From Rhizobium sp. NFR07 (GTDB taxonomy: Bacteria > Pseudomonadota > Alphaproteobacteria > Rhizobiales > Rhizobiaceae): a stretch of 64,000 nt of DNA. Positions within the stretch are counted from its first letter, which is position 1; each line of letters starts with the position of its first letter. Shown here piece after piece: positions 48,246 to 57,149 of the stretch. Made by a program: the position numbers and the translations under genes. Below the pieces are notes generated by a model. The model ran no database searches and was not told where the DNA came from. It saw only the letters and a list, made by a program, of their open reading frames with translations. The DNA lies in assembly GCF_900111905.1 (NCBI RefSeq), contig NZ_FOKM01000005.1, forward strand, positions 369,598 to 433,597. Direction: 5' to 3'.

Positions 48246-49271
48246 ATGAGCTCGATTTTGACCCCACCGGCACCACGCAGAGCAACGGTCGTCACCCTTT
48301 CTGAACTCGCTGGCGTCGCGCCGTCGACGGTGACGCGTGCCTTGAAGGGCGACACCCGGATCTCGAAGAAGACAAGGGATCTGATTCTCGGCCTCGCGAA
48401 AGAGCATGGCTACATGCCCAATGCGCTGGCGCGCACGCTCTCCTCCGGCAAGAGCGGGCTCTACGGCCTTGTCCTGGGATCGGCCGAAAACCCCTTCTAC
48501 ATGGAGCTTCTGCATGAGGCGACGCGTCAGGCTGAAAAGCTCGGCTTCCGCCTGCTGATCATCCATGCCGGCGGCGGACCGATCGAAGATATCACCGCAC
48601 AGGCGCTGATCCAGTACCAGGTCGACGGCTGCATCATCTCGTCCGCCATCCTGTCGTCCCATGCGGCGGAAATCTGCGCCCGCAACCATGTGCCGCTCGT
48701 CATGGTCAACCGTGTGGCCCTCGCCCACGGGTGCTTCGTCACCTGCGACAACCGCGCCGGCGGCGCAGAGATCGCCAGGTTGATGATCGCCCGCGGCAGA
48801 CGCCGTTTCGGGCTGGTCTACACAGCCTCCAGCAGCTCGACTTCGCGCGAACGCGAGGAAGGTTTCGTGTCCGAACTGGAGCAGGCGGGGCTGAAATTGA
48901 CCGTCCGCATCGACGGCCACTCCAATTACGACGGCGGCTTCGCAGCCGGTCAGGAGATTGCGGCCCTGCTCGCACAGGAGCGGCCGGATGCGATCTTCGC
49001 CCTGAGTGACATCATGGCAATGGGCGTTCTCGACGGTCTGCGTCTCGCATCGGTCAACGTACCCGAAGACATTGCCGTCGCCGGCTTCGACGGACTAGCG
49101 AGTTCGGCGCGGCCGATCTATGACCTGACCACCATCCAGCAACCGCTGCCCCTGATGATCCAACGCGCCTTCGAGCTCTTGCAGGCCCGCACCCTCGACC
49201 CGAGCCTGCCGGACGAGTTGATCGCCATGCGCGGCAAGCTCATCATCCGCGGCTCCACCGGACAGACGTGA
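48246..49271 (+). CDS. LacI family transcriptional regulator
   Basis: A 341-residue repressor. The helix-turn-helix is at 17-36 (TLSELAGVAPSTVTRALKGD), followed by a hinge helix (NALARTLSSGKSG), and the periplasmic-binding-protein-like ligand domain fills the rest (LVLGSAENPFYMELLHEA, VAGFDGLASSARPIYDLTTI). It is divergent from the monooxygenase operon, with a perfect operator in between, so it is the probable repressor of that operon and of itself. It converges with the TRAP genes across a strong terminator. No clear ribosome site is visible before the ATG. Confidence 0.9.
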   Translation: MSSILTPPAPRRATVVTLSELAGVAPSTVTRALKGDTRISKKTRDLILGLAKEHGYMPNALARTLSSGKSGLYGLVLGSAENPFYMELLHEATRQAEKLGFRLLIIHAGGGPIEDITAQALIQYQVDGCIISSAILSSHAAEICARNHVPLVMVNRVALAHGCFVTCDNRAGGAEIARLMIARGRRRFGLVYTASSSSTSREREEGFVSELEQAGLKLTVRIDGHSNYDGGFAAGQEIAALLAQERPDAIFALSDIMAMGVLDGLRLASVNVPEDIAVAGFDGLASSARPIYDLTTIQQPLPLMIQRAFELLQARTLDPSLPDELIAMRGKLIIRGSTGQT

Positions 49272-49272
49272 A

Positions 49273-49295
49273 AAGGGGCGCTCGACGCGCCCCTT
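49273..49295. terminator. Bidirectional stem-loop terminator
   Basis: AAGGGGCGC (49273-49281) pairs with GCGCCCCTT (49287-49295), loop TCGAC, immediately after the LacI stop and 16 nt before the TRAP operon end. AA on one side and TT on the other suit termination in both directions. Confidence 0.6.
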
Positions 49296-49310
49296 CCTGA
49301 TAGCAATATC

Positions 49311-50591
49311 TTACTTACCCAGTGACGGAATGTAGGTCACAATCTCCGGGAAGAAGTAGATGGCCAGCACCGCACCCAGCATGATGAATACATAAGGCAC
49401 GGAGCCATGGATTACCTCCTTCAAACTCGATCTCGCCACGGATTGGATGACGAAGAGGTTCATGCCGACAGGCGGCGTGATCAGCGCGATCTCGATCATC
49501 AGCACGAAATAGATGCCGAACCAGACCGGGTCGATGCCGTGGACACCGAGTGACGGTAGCAGCACCGGCAGTACGATCAGGATCATCGCGATCCCTTCCA
49601 GGAACAGGCCCATGACGAGCAGCACCGCGGTGACCGTGATCATGAAGAGGCTGGCGGATTCGATGTTGGTCGCGATCCATCCGGAAATCTCGTAAGGGAT
49701 CCGGTAGAGCATAATCGCCTTGCCGAAGACATTGGCGCCGGCGATGATCAGAAGCAGGTTGGCGGTTGTCAGGCCCGCGCCGAACACCGCTTCGCGAAAG
49801 TCTGCGAAGGACACGCCGCGGCGCATGCCGAAGACATAGATCAGCGTCATGACGAGACCGACGGCAGCCGATTCCGTTGGCGTGAAGACGCCCGCATAGA
49901 TGCCGATGATCATGGTGAGCGCGATGACGATCGTCGGCAGGGCCCGCATGCTGGCCGCCGTGCGTCCTCCGCGACCGGAAGCACCCGCTTCGATTTCGGG
50001 CGCGCCACCCATGAACGACTTGATGACGCAATAGACGAGGAAGGCTGCAATCAGGAACAGGCCGGGTCCGACGCCGGCCAGGAACATCTGCGCCGTGGAT
50101 TCCTCCGCCACCGCCGAATAGATGATCAGCGGGATCGACGGCGGGATGAGGATGCCGAGCGTGGCACCGGCTGCGAGCGTTCCCATGACGAAGCGGCGAT
50201 CATAGCCGCGGCTCACCATTTCCGGGATGGCAACGGTGCCGATCATCGCTGCGACGGCAACGGACGAACCGGAGATCGCGGCAAAGATGCCGCAGGAGAT
50301 GATCGTCGCGATCGCGACCCCACCCCGGACACCCCCGACCCATCGCTGCACGGCGTCGAACAGGTCTTTCGCCACGCCTGCCTTCAGCAGGATGTTGGAG
50401 GTCAGCAGGAAGACGGGCACTGCGAGCAGGATGAAATTGTTGACCGAGCCGAGGAACTCCATCGAAACCGCGGCAAGCGGCACGCCCTTCATCATCATCA
50501 GCGCAATGCCGGTCGTCGTCAGCGCGATGCCCACAGGGATGCCGGCAAACAGGAAGACGAAAAGCGCAATCAGTACGAGGATGCTTTCCAT
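49311..50591 (-). CDS. dctM: TRAP transporter large permease (DctM type)
   Basis: A 426-residue integral membrane protein with about twelve helices. FLFAGIPVGIALTTTGIAL near the N terminus, GGVRGGVAIATIISCGIFAAISGSSVAVAAMIG and ILIPPSIPLIIYSAVAEES are the standard DctM blocks, and ITPPVGMNLFVIQSVA is near the end. It uses the sodium gradient to import an organic acid captured by DctP. GAGGAG precedes the start, one base after the small permease stop. It is the last gene of the TRAP operon. The symbol reflects the family, not a known C4-dicarboxylate substrate. Confidence 0.92.
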   Translation of the reverse strand: MESILVLIALFVFLFAGIPVGIALTTTGIALMMMKGVPLAAVSMEFLGSVNNFILLAVPVFLLTSNILLKAGVAKDLFDAVQRWVGGVRGGVAIATIISCGIFAAISGSSVAVAAMIGTVAIPEMVSRGYDRRFVMGTLAAGATLGILIPPSIPLIIYSAVAEESTAQMFLAGVGPGLFLIAAFLVYCVIKSFMGGAPEIEAGASGRGGRTAASMRALPTIVIALTMIIGIYAGVFTPTESAAVGLVMTLIYVFGMRRGVSFADFREAVFGAGLTTANLLLIIAGANVFGKAIMLYRIPYEISGWIATNIESASLFMITVTAVLLVMGLFLEGIAMILIVLPVLLPSLGVHGIDPVWFGIYFVLMIEIALITPPVGMNLFVIQSVARSSLKEVIHGSVPYVFIMLGAVLAIYFFPEIVTYIPSLGK

Positions 50592-50592
50592 G

Positions 50593-51123
50593 TCAGATCT
50601 CCTCGTGGCTGAGTTCGGTCTTGCGACGCTGGCCGGTGGCGACGAGCAGGATCAGCTCCAGCGCGGCCTGGATGAAGAAGAGGAGAAAGCCGAGGGCAAC
50701 CGGCAGATAGAAGAGCCAGTACGGAATGCGCAGCACACTCGCCGTAGCGCGACCCACAGCGGCGGAATCGAATGCGGCGATCATTGCCTCCCAGGCAACG
50801 ACGGCGCAGGCCACGGAGATGATCACGAAGGCCAGCCCCTCGAGCATCACCTTGCCGCGCTCGCCTACCGCATCGGAAAGAAGCGTGATGGATATCAGCT
50901 GGCGGCGGTTCATGCAGGCCGGAAACAACAGGAATGTTGCCCAGACCATGCCGAGCCGCGAGGTCTCTTCGACCCAGTCCGTCGGAGCGTTGAAGAAGTA
51001 TCGCAGCACCACTTCATAGGCGACGATGACGCCGATGAAGAGATAGATCCACGAACTGTATTCGCCGATCTTCATGATGGTCGATTCGATCGCGCCGACC
51101 CATTTCTTTTCCTGCGGGGGCAT
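50593..51123 (-). CDS. dctQ: TRAP transporter small permease (DctQ type)
   Basis: A 176-residue protein with four helices: IYLFIGVIVAYEVVLRYFF, then WVEETSRLGMVWATFLLFPACMNRRQL as the family's conserved cytoplasmic-face block, followed by two further helices and a basic C terminus. The frame is open 26 codons upstream, but GGGAGG is placed well for the ATG at 51123. It forms the membrane complex with the large permease. DctQ-type proteins are variable, so the family call rests on position and hydrophobic pattern. Confidence 0.9.
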   Translation of the reverse strand: MPPQEKKWVGAIESTIMKIGEYSSWIYLFIGVIVAYEVVLRYFFNAPTDWVEETSRLGMVWATFLLFPACMNRRQLISITLLSDAVGERGKVMLEGLAFVIISVACAVVAWEAMIAAFDSAAVGRATASVLRIPYWLFYLPVALGFLLFFIQAALELILLVATGQRRKTELSHEEI

Positions 51124-51272
51124 GTTGCCGTTCCTCCCAGAATTCCGCGCCTGACCCTCAGACGCTTGCGCGAATGCGCAGTTGGCCGTGACGGTGGCCA
51201 AGCCACCGCCCTTGCTTCTGATATGTTGATTGGTCCATTTCCGTTGCGGCAGCGTGAGCGGCGCGCAGCCGC

Positions 51273-52262
51273 CTATTGCAGTTTCTGCGCTTCTTCAAAC
51301 ACCGAGCGCGCAAGCTCGTTGCCGTTTTCATAGAAGGCTTTGGCGACAGGCGCCGTCTTCTCCTTCCACTGGCCGATCTCTTCCGGCGTCAGGTCGACGA
51401 TTTGCATCTTCGTGGAGAGAACGTCACGCGTATGCTCTGTGGCGTCGAAGATTCGGTCCATCAGCACGGTCTCAAGCTTCGCCGCCTCCTCGCGGAAGAT
51501 GGTGCGCAGCTCGGTCGGCATCTTCTCCAGTGCCTTCTCGCTCATCAGGGCGAAATGGGTCTCATACATATGGTCGGTGGCGATCACATATTTGGAGACC
51601 TCGTAGAGTCGCCGCTCCTCGATCGACGGCCATCCGGTCAACCCGCCATCGACGATACCGCGCTGAAGCGCCAGAAACTGTTCGCTGCCACTCGTCACCA
51701 CCGGTGCCGCATCGACCGCTTCGACGAACTCGCTGACAGTCGTGCCGAACGTCCTGATCTTCAGCCCGTTCATGTCGGCGGGCGTATGCACTTCCTTGCC
51801 GACCGTGATCATCGTGATGAAGCCGTAAGGGATCCAGAACAGGGCGTGCGAACCCGTCTCGTTGATCCGGTTGTCCAGCATGGTGCGGATCGGCGCACCG
51901 GGCAGGACGGCGCGGTCGAGCTTCTCGCGGGTATCGAAATAGAAGGGCACGGCGAAGACGTTGAGCGCCGGCACCGTACCGGCCAGAATGGATGCCGAAG
52001 CGATCCCGATGTCGATCGTGCCGTTGGCCACCGCCTCGTCCATGTGCTGGTCGCTGACGAGAGAGCCGGAATCATAGAACTCGAAGGTAATTTCGCCATT
52101 GGTCCGTTTGGTGACGTTCTCCGCGAATTCCTTGATGACCTTCGTCAGGTAGTGATTGTGGGGGACGCTCGTCGCGACGCGCAGAGCACGTTCGGCGGCA
52201 AATCCCTGACCTGCGACAGCAAGAATAGCCGCACAAAAAACGGCCATGGCTCTGAACTTCAT
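51273..52262 (-). CDS. dctP: TRAP transporter substrate-binding protein (DctP type)
   Basis: A 329-residue periplasmic receptor. A Sec signal peptide ends near GFAAERA (residue 22). ATSVPHNHYLTKVIKEFAENVTKRT is the N-terminal lobe start and MNGLKIRTFGTTVSEFVEA carries the conserved arginine that usually binds the ligand carboxylate. An organic acid or sulfonate ligand is therefore likely. GGGAGG lies five bases before the ATG at 52262. It is the first gene of the TRAP operon, 150 nt before the small permease, with a degenerate LacI-type operator at 52331. Confidence 0.92.
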   Translation of the reverse strand: MKFRAMAVFCAAILAVAGQGFAAERALRVATSVPHNHYLTKVIKEFAENVTKRTNGEITFEFYDSGSLVSDQHMDEAVANGTIDIGIASASILAGTVPALNVFAVPFYFDTREKLDRAVLPGAPIRTMLDNRINETGSHALFWIPYGFITMITVGKEVHTPADMNGLKIRTFGTTVSEFVEAVDAAPVVTSGSEQFLALQRGIVDGGLTGWPSIEERRLYEVSKYVIATDHMYETHFALMSEKALEKMPTELRTIFREEAAKLETVLMDRIFDATEHTRDVLSTKMQIVDLTPEEIGQWKEKTAPVAKAFYENGNELARSVFEEAQKLQ

Positions 52263-52330
52263 ATGCTCCTCCCGTTCGATTTCCCGCATCAATCAAGCGG
52301 AGAGGCCCTCCAGCCTCGTCACCGCCTTAG

Positions 52331-52346
52331 TGCGCAAACGTGTGCA
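52331..52346. promoter_or_regulatory. Degenerate copy of the LacI-type operator before the TRAP operon
   Basis: TGCGCAAACGTGTGCA matches the perfect palindrome at 48093-48110 over its first eleven bases and most of the right arm. It lies 69 nt upstream of the dctP start, near TTGACA-like sequence at 52354-52359. The same LacI regulator probably acts on both operons. Confidence 0.6.
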
Positions 52347-52436
52347 TGAAACATGTCAAATTTGCCGGGTCAGTCAAGTTTCTTTTTGCCTTTCGTCAAA
52401 AAAATCCGATCAGGCCGCAGCCGGGCATGGCGACGT

Positions 52437-53417
52437 TCAGGCGCTGCCGCGAACCATAAGCTTGCCGGGCAGGATGCTGGTTGTCGTCTCGTCGATCGGC
52501 ACCGTTGCTCCGGCCTCGATCAGGTCCACCACCTCGTTGATCATCCGCGTGATCGGCTGCCGGATCGTGGTCAGCCGATAGGATGTCCAGCCTGCCATGG
52601 GGATGTCGTCGAAACCGATGATCGAAAGGTCATCCGGCGTGGAAAATCCCAGCTCGCGCGCCGCATCGATGGCGGCAAGCGCCATGATGTCGTTGCAGCA
52701 GAACAGAGCGTCCGGTCGCACCTTGTTCGTCAGCATCGCCTGTGCCGCGGTATAGCCGCCGCGATAGGTGTAACCGCCCGTCGCCTCCGCAAAGAGCGAC
52801 TGCCCGCCCTCCTGCAGCGCCTCACGAAACCCTGTGATGCGGTCGCGATGCGTCGAAGTATCCGCGACGCCGCCGATAAAGCCGATCCGCCGCCGTTCTC
52901 GCGCCATCAGAAATGTCGCGGCATCCCGACCGCCCGCATGATTGTCGCAGGCAACGGCGTTGACGCGAACGTCGCGCTGGATCCGGTTGACCAGCACCAC
53001 CCTGATGCCATGCTGCCGGCAGGCCAACGCCATGCCGGATGTCAGGCTCGCCGAAGTGACGACCAGCGCGTTGGGTCGGGCTGCCAGGATCTGCGGCGTC
53101 AGGTGATCCATGTCGGTGCCGGGCGGGATTGCATAAACAAGCAGCTGCCGTCCGACCGCCTGGAGTGCTTTTGCCAGAGTATCGAGCACAAGCGGATAGA
53201 AGGGATTGGCAAGATCGCCGGCGACCAGCGTCACCGTGCCCGCCGAAATCACCTCGGCCGTGCGCCGTGCCGGGCTGGTATAGCCGAGCTGCACCGCCAC
53301 CTGCAGGATGCGCTGCCTTTTCTCGGGATCGATCGACGATCCGGGAGAGAATGCCCGCGATACCGCGGAGATGGAGACACCCGCCTCATGCGCCACCTGC
53401 TTGGCTGTCGGCTTCAA
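52437..53417 (-). CDS. LacI family transcriptional regulator (second)
   Basis: A 326-residue repressor. The N-terminal helix-turn-helix is TAKQVAHEAGVSISAVSRAF at 4-23, followed by a GalR-like hinge, and the ligand domain ends with DIPMAGWTSYRLTTIRQPI. It is transcribed toward the TRAP operon and divergent from the histidinol-dehydrogenase-like gene, so it probably controls one or both. It differs clearly from the regulator at 48246 in the recognition helix (AVSRAF against TVTRAL), so the two should read different operators. Confidence 0.9.
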   Translation of the reverse strand: MKPTAKQVAHEAGVSISAVSRAFSPGSSIDPEKRQRILQVAVQLGYTSPARRTAEVISAGTVTLVAGDLANPFYPLVLDTLAKALQAVGRQLLVYAIPPGTDMDHLTPQILAARPNALVVTSASLTSGMALACRQHGIRVVLVNRIQRDVRVNAVACDNHAGGRDAATFLMARERRRIGFIGGVADTSTHRDRITGFREALQEGGQSLFAEATGGYTYRGGYTAAQAMLTNKVRPDALFCCNDIMALAAIDAARELGFSTPDDLSIIGFDDIPMAGWTSYRLTTIRQPITRMINEVVDLIEAGATVPIDETTTSILPGKLMVRGSA

Positions 53418-53436
53418 TTCCCGCTCCCGTGAAATT

Positions 53437-53456
53437 TTTTCAAATATCGATGAAAA
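53437..53456. promoter_or_regulatory. Possible operator of the second LacI regulator
   Basis: TTTTCA (53437-53442) and TGAAAA (53451-53456) flank eight bases in the 96-nt gap between the second LacI gene and the hisD-like gene. Symmetry and position fit an operator; the sequence is AT-rich and could be chance. Confidence 0.4.
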
Positions 53457-53513
53457 CTTGCATCTCTCATCGCTAGCACATTACCCTTTGCTCCAAAAGG
53501 GAGGTATTCAGCC

Positions 53514-54824
53514 ATGGCAATCCGTTATCTGAAACAGGGAAAGGCCGCCGCCGAGCGTGCCGAGGACGATGCGAAAGTCCGGTCTTTGGTCGAGACGACA
53601 CTCAAGGATATCGAGACACGCGGCGATGCCGCGGTGCACGAACTGTCGGAAAAGTTCGACAACTTCTCTCCGCCATCCTTCCGCCTGACTGCGTCTGAAA
53701 TCGAGGCCGCGATGGGCAAGGTATCGACCCGCGACATGGAGGACATCAAGTTCGCCCAGGCCCAGATCCGCAGGTTCGCAGAGGCGCAGCGCGCGTCGAT
53801 GACCGATATCGAGGTCGAAACCATGCCGGGCGTCATTCTCGGCCACCGCAACATCCCGGTCCAGTCGGTCGGCTGCTATGTCCCGGGCGGAAAGTTCCCC
53901 ATGGTCGCATCGGCCCATATGTCGGTGCTAACGGCGAGTGTCGCCGGCGTGCCGCGTATCGCGGCGGCGGCGCCGGCGCAGAAAGGCGTGCCCCATCCGG
54001 CAATCGTCGCCGCGATGCATCTCGGCGGCGCCCATGAGATCTACGTTCTCGGCGGCATCCAGGCGATCGGCGCCATGGCGCTCGGCACCGAGACCATCCG
54101 CCCCGTCGATATGCTCGTCGGCCCCGGCAACGCCTTCGTCGCCGAAGCCAAGCGCCAGCTCTACGGCCGCGTCGGCATCGATCTCTTCGCAGGTCCCACC
54201 GAAACGATGGTGATCGCCGACGATACCGTAGACGCAGAAATGTGCGCCACCGATCTGCTGGGTCAGGCCGAGCACGGCTACAATTCACCTGCAGTTCTGG
54301 TGACCAATTCGGAAAAGCTGGCGAAGGCTACTCTGGAAGAGATCGACCGCATCCTGAAGATCCTGCCGACCACCGAAACCGCTTCCACCTCATGGCGCGA
54401 CTATGGCGAGGTCATCCTCTGCGACACCTACGAGGAGATCCTGGATGTCGCCAACGACATCGCCTCCGAACACGTCCAGGTGATGACCGATCGCGACGAC
54501 TGGTTCCTGGAGAACATGCATTCCTACGGCGCGCTCTTCCTCGGCCCGCGCACCAACGTTGCCAACGGTGACAAGGTGATCGGCACCAACCACACGCTGC
54601 CGACCAAGAAGGCCGGGCGCTATACCGGCGGGTTGTGGGTCGGCAAGTTCCTCAAGACCCATTCCTACCAAAAGGTGACGACCGACGCGGCAGCGGCCGA
54701 GATCGGCGCCTACTGCTCGCGCCTCTGCATGCTCGAAGGTTTTGTAGGCCATGCCGAACAGGCCAATCTCCGCGTCCGCCGTTATGGCGGCCAGAACGTG
54801 CCCTATGGCGTTGCCGCCGAATGA
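53514..54824 (+). CDS. Histidinol dehydrogenase family enzyme, probably catabolic (HpsN-like)
   Basis: A 436-residue NAD-dependent, zinc-containing dehydrogenase. By alignment with HisD, zinc ligands are Gln251, His254, Asp353 and His413, and the catalytic Glu319-His320 pair is intact (ASEHVQV). HisD-family enzymes oxidise an alcohol to an acid in two steps. The setting (TRAP importer, LacI regulators, coupled SDR, no other his gene) argues against histidine synthesis. The catabolic paralogue HpsN, (R)-dihydroxypropanesulfonate 3-dehydrogenase, is usually found in exactly this sort of TRAP/SDR neighbourhood. Substrate assignment is inference. GGGAGG lies upstream of the ATG. Confidence 0.85.
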   Translation: MAIRYLKQGKAAAERAEDDAKVRSLVETTLKDIETRGDAAVHELSEKFDNFSPPSFRLTASEIEAAMGKVSTRDMEDIKFAQAQIRRFAEAQRASMTDIEVETMPGVILGHRNIPVQSVGCYVPGGKFPMVASAHMSVLTASVAGVPRIAAAAPAQKGVPHPAIVAAMHLGGAHEIYVLGGIQAIGAMALGTETIRPVDMLVGPGNAFVAEAKRQLYGRVGIDLFAGPTETMVIADDTVDAEMCATDLLGQAEHGYNSPAVLVTNSEKLAKATLEEIDRILKILPTTETASTSWRDYGEVILCDTYEEILDVANDIASEHVQVMTDRDDWFLENMHSYGALFLGPRTNVANGDKVIGTNHTLPTKKAGRYTGGLWVGKFLKTHSYQKVTTDAAAAEIGAYCSRLCMLEGFVGHAEQANLRVRRYGGQNVPYGVAAE

Positions 54825-55573
54825 GTACGCTGTTTGATCTGACCGGAAAGCGGGCGCTGGTCACCGGCGCGGGCCGCGGCATCGGGCGAGCGATCGCCGA
54901 AGGTCTTGCCGAGGCGGGAGCAGAGGTTACGCTCTGCGCCCGCTCGCAGCCCGAGATCGAAACCGCCTGCGCCGAGCTCACAGCAAGAGGGCTGAAAGCC
55001 AGCCCCCTCGTTGGTGATGTCACGGATATTGCCGGTTTCCGTAAGCAGATCGAAGCCCAGGCCCCCTTCGACGTCTTCGTCAACAATGCCGGCACCAATC
55101 GCCCGAAGCCACTCACAGAGGTGACGGAAGAGGATTACGACGCGGTCTTCGACCTCAACGTCAAGGCCGCGATCTTTGCCGCACAGGCGGTGACATCGAT
55201 GATGCTCGCAAACGGCATAAAGGGCTCGGTGATCAACATGTCCTCGCAGATGGGCCATGTGGGCGCCGCCAACCGCACGCTCTATTGTGGCTCGAAATGG
55301 GCGCTGGAAGGCTTCACCAGGGCCTTGGCCGTCGAACTCGGACCGCGCGGCATCCGCGTCAACACAATTTGCCCGACCTTCATCGAGACGCCGATGACCG
55401 CCCCCTATTTCGAAAACGAGGAATTCCGCCGCCAGACACTCTCGAAGATCAAGCTCGGCCGCCTCGGCCAGCCGTCCGACATTGTCGGCGCCGCCATCTT
55501 CCTGGCCTCGGACGCCTCGTCGCTGATGACCGGCTCCGCCCTCATGCTCGACGGCGGCTGGACGGCGGACTGA
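54821..55573 (+). CDS. Short-chain dehydrogenase/reductase
   Basis: A 250-residue classical [11 protein letters not shown] at 15-22, NNAG at 88-91 and the catalytic Ser142, Tyr155 and Lys159 are present. CARSQ after strand two suggests NADP preference. The start overlaps the hisD-like stop (ATGA), so the two are coupled and probably act on the same substrate, for example to interconvert stereoisomers through a keto or aldehyde intermediate, as the HpsO/HpsP dehydrogenases do in dihydroxypropanesulfonate pathways (analogy). A longer frame upstream is a shadow of the hisD-like gene. Confidence 0.88.
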   Translation: MSTLFDLTGKRALVTGAGRGIGRAIAEGLAEAGAEVTLCARSQPEIETACAELTARGLKASPLVGDVTDIAGFRKQIEAQAPFDVFVNNAGTNRPKPLTEVTEEDYDAVFDLNVKAAIFAAQAVTSMMLANGIKGSVINMSSQMGHVGAANRTLYCGSKWALEGFTRALAVELGPRGIRVNTICPTFIETPMTAPYFENEEFRRQTLSKIKLGRLGQPSDIVGAAIFLASDASSLMTGSALMLDGGWTAD

Positions 55574-55583
55574 TCCGCCGTCC
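55560..55583. terminator. Stem-loop over the SDR stop codon
   Basis: GGACGGCGGA (55560-55569) pairs with TCCGCCGTCC (55574-55583). The TGA stop lies in the 4-nt loop. It lies between convergent operons and probably serves both. Confidence 0.5.
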
Positions 55584-55592
55584 TCAACTCTT

Positions 55593-56519
55593 CTAACGCT
55601 TCGCCTTGACGATCCGCATCAGCATCTCGTCACGCCATGAACGCCGGGCATCGAGATCGCCTGCCGGCAGAACCTCGCGGCGTTCCGCATCCGCCCGCGC
55701 CACCGCCTCCGGCACCCAGTCCCGATTGGCCTTCCGCTGACCGGCAAAGCCCGAATACATCGCCCCCAACCGCTCTGCATAATCGGCGAGCCCCTTCGGC
55801 GCATTGAGATCGATCGTTTCGAACGGTCCCATGAAGGCCCAGCGCAGGCCGAGCCCGTCACGCACCGTCCGGTCGATATCCTCCGCCGTCGCATACCCTT
55901 CCGCATAAAGCGCGAAGGCCTCGTCGAGCAACGCACCCTGCAGACGGTTGAGCACGAAGCCGGGGATCTCGCGCGACAGCGAAACCGCCGACTGCCCGAC
56001 ATCCTCCATCAACTGCCGCGCACGGGCAGCCTCTTCCGGCGCTGTCCAAGGTGTGGGAACGATCTCGACCAGCGGCACGAGATGCGGCGGGTTGACCGGA
56101 TGCACGACCATCATGCGCGCGCGGTTCTTGCAATCTTCATAGAAGGCGGATCCCGGAAAGCCGGAAGTGGAACTTCCCACAAAGGCATGCGCCGGCAGGA
56201 AGGCATCAATGGCGAGGCTCACCTCACGCTTGACGTCGATCCGCTCGAAGGCAGATTCCTGCACGTAGTCGCAGCCTGACACCGCATCGTCGAGATCCCT
56301 GGCGAACCGGATACGCGACAGGATCGCTCCCGCGTCGTCGCAGAGCCCGCCCTCGACCAGGTCGGCAACAGCCTTTTCGATCTGAGCACCGATGATCGCC
56401 TCGGCATTTTCACGCGCGTCATGGATGACGACCTGCTTTCCGGCCCGCGCGAAGACGATTGCCCAGCCCTGCCCCACCAGACCGGCACCGACAATGGCAA
56501 CTGTCCTGATTGCATTCAT
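55593..56519 (-). CDS. 3-hydroxyacyl-CoA dehydrogenase family (L-gulonate dehydrogenase/lambda-crystallin-like)
   Basis: A 308-residue NAD-dependent dehydrogenase. GAGLVG at 11-16 binds NAD, His140 in VVHPVNPPHLVPLVEIV is the catalytic base with Glu152. Its length and the HPVNPPH block suit the lambda-crystallin/gulonate dehydrogenase and carnitine dehydrogenase group rather than the beta-oxidation enzyme. It is the last gene in the Tct-lyase-LeuCD operon, with AGGAG nine bases before the ATG. It probably oxidises a 3-hydroxy acid formed in the pathway; whether the substrate is free or a CoA ester cannot be told. Confidence 0.85.
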   Translation of the reverse strand: MNAIRTVAIVGAGLVGQGWAIVFARAGKQVVIHDARENAEAIIGAQIEKAVADLVEGGLCDDAGAILSRIRFARDLDDAVSGCDYVQESAFERIDVKREVSLAIDAFLPAHAFVGSSTSGFPGSAFYEDCKNRARMMVVHPVNPPHLVPLVEIVPTPWTAPEEAARARQLMEDVGQSAVSLSREIPGFVLNRLQGALLDEAFALYAEGYATAEDIDRTVRDGLGLRWAFMGPFETIDLNAPKGLADYAERLGAMYSGFAGQRKANRDWVPEAVARADAERREVLPAGDLDARRSWRDEMLMRIVKAKR

Positions 56520-56531
56520 CAATACATTCTC

Positions 56532-57149
56532 CTAACTCTCGGCAAACAACCATGGTTGGCGGGTTCTGTGCACAGCCTCGAAGGCGGCGACATGTTCCCG
56601 CTCGCGGTTGAGGATGATGTCGATTTCCTCCCACCCTTCCATGAACGCCTCGGCTGCCTCGTCGTTCATATCGAGGCGACAGATCTCCTCGTTGTCCACG
56701 GTGAATGAGCGGCCGGGTATATCCGCGGAGAAGATCGCACCCCGCTCCGCCTTGATCGCGAGTTCGGCCACGCGTTCCTTATCCAGGCGGATCAGCAGCA
56801 GCCCGTTCTTCGCGGCATTGCCAGAAAAAATATCGCCGAAATCCGGCGCGATGACGACACGGATGCCCCAGTCGGTGAGCGCCCAGACCGCCTGCTCCCG
56901 CGACGACCCGCAGCCGAAGCCAGGCCCCGCGACCAGAAACTTCGCCGCCTGCCGATCTGCCTTGTTGAACGGAAAGTCCTTCCGCTCCACGCCGTCCGCG
57001 TCAAAACGGCGATCATGGAAAAGACAGTCGGCCATGCCGTCGCGATCGATCTTCAGCAGAAAGCGCGCCGGGAATATGATGTCCGTATCGACATTCGGAT
57101 CGGGCAGTGAAATCGCCTGCGAGGCAACATGGACCAGGGGTTCGCTCAT
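56532..57149 (-). CDS. leuD: LeuD-like small subunit of a 3-isopropylmalate dehydratase-type enzyme
   Basis: A 205-residue aconitase-superfamily small (swivel) domain protein. [11 protein letters not shown] at about 21-31 and [15 protein letters not shown] at 78-92 are the substrate-binding signatures, and length matches LeuD (about 200). The frame is open further upstream, but that part is the shadow of the LeuC gene; the ATG at 57149 overlaps the LeuC stop by four bases. Together they form a hydro-lyase. In this operon the likely reaction is hydration or isomerisation of an imported di- or tricarboxylate. This may be the housekeeping leucine gene instead, since no other leu gene is visible. 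Confidence 0.88.
   Translation of the reverse strand: MSEPLVHVASQAISLPDPNVDTDIIFPARFLLKIDRDGMADCLFHDRRFDADGVERKDFPFNKADRQAAKFLVAGPGFGCGSSREQAVWALTDWGIRVVIAPDFGDIFSGNAAKNGLLLIRLDKERVAELAIKAERGAIFSADIPGRSFTVDNEEICRLDMNDEAAEAFMEGWEEIDIILNREREHVAAFEAVHRTRQPWLFAES

Noticed and set aside
53514..54824. Biosynthetic hisD
   Set aside because: All catalytic residues are kept, but no other histidine gene is near and the genes around it are catabolic, so I call only the family and not hisD.
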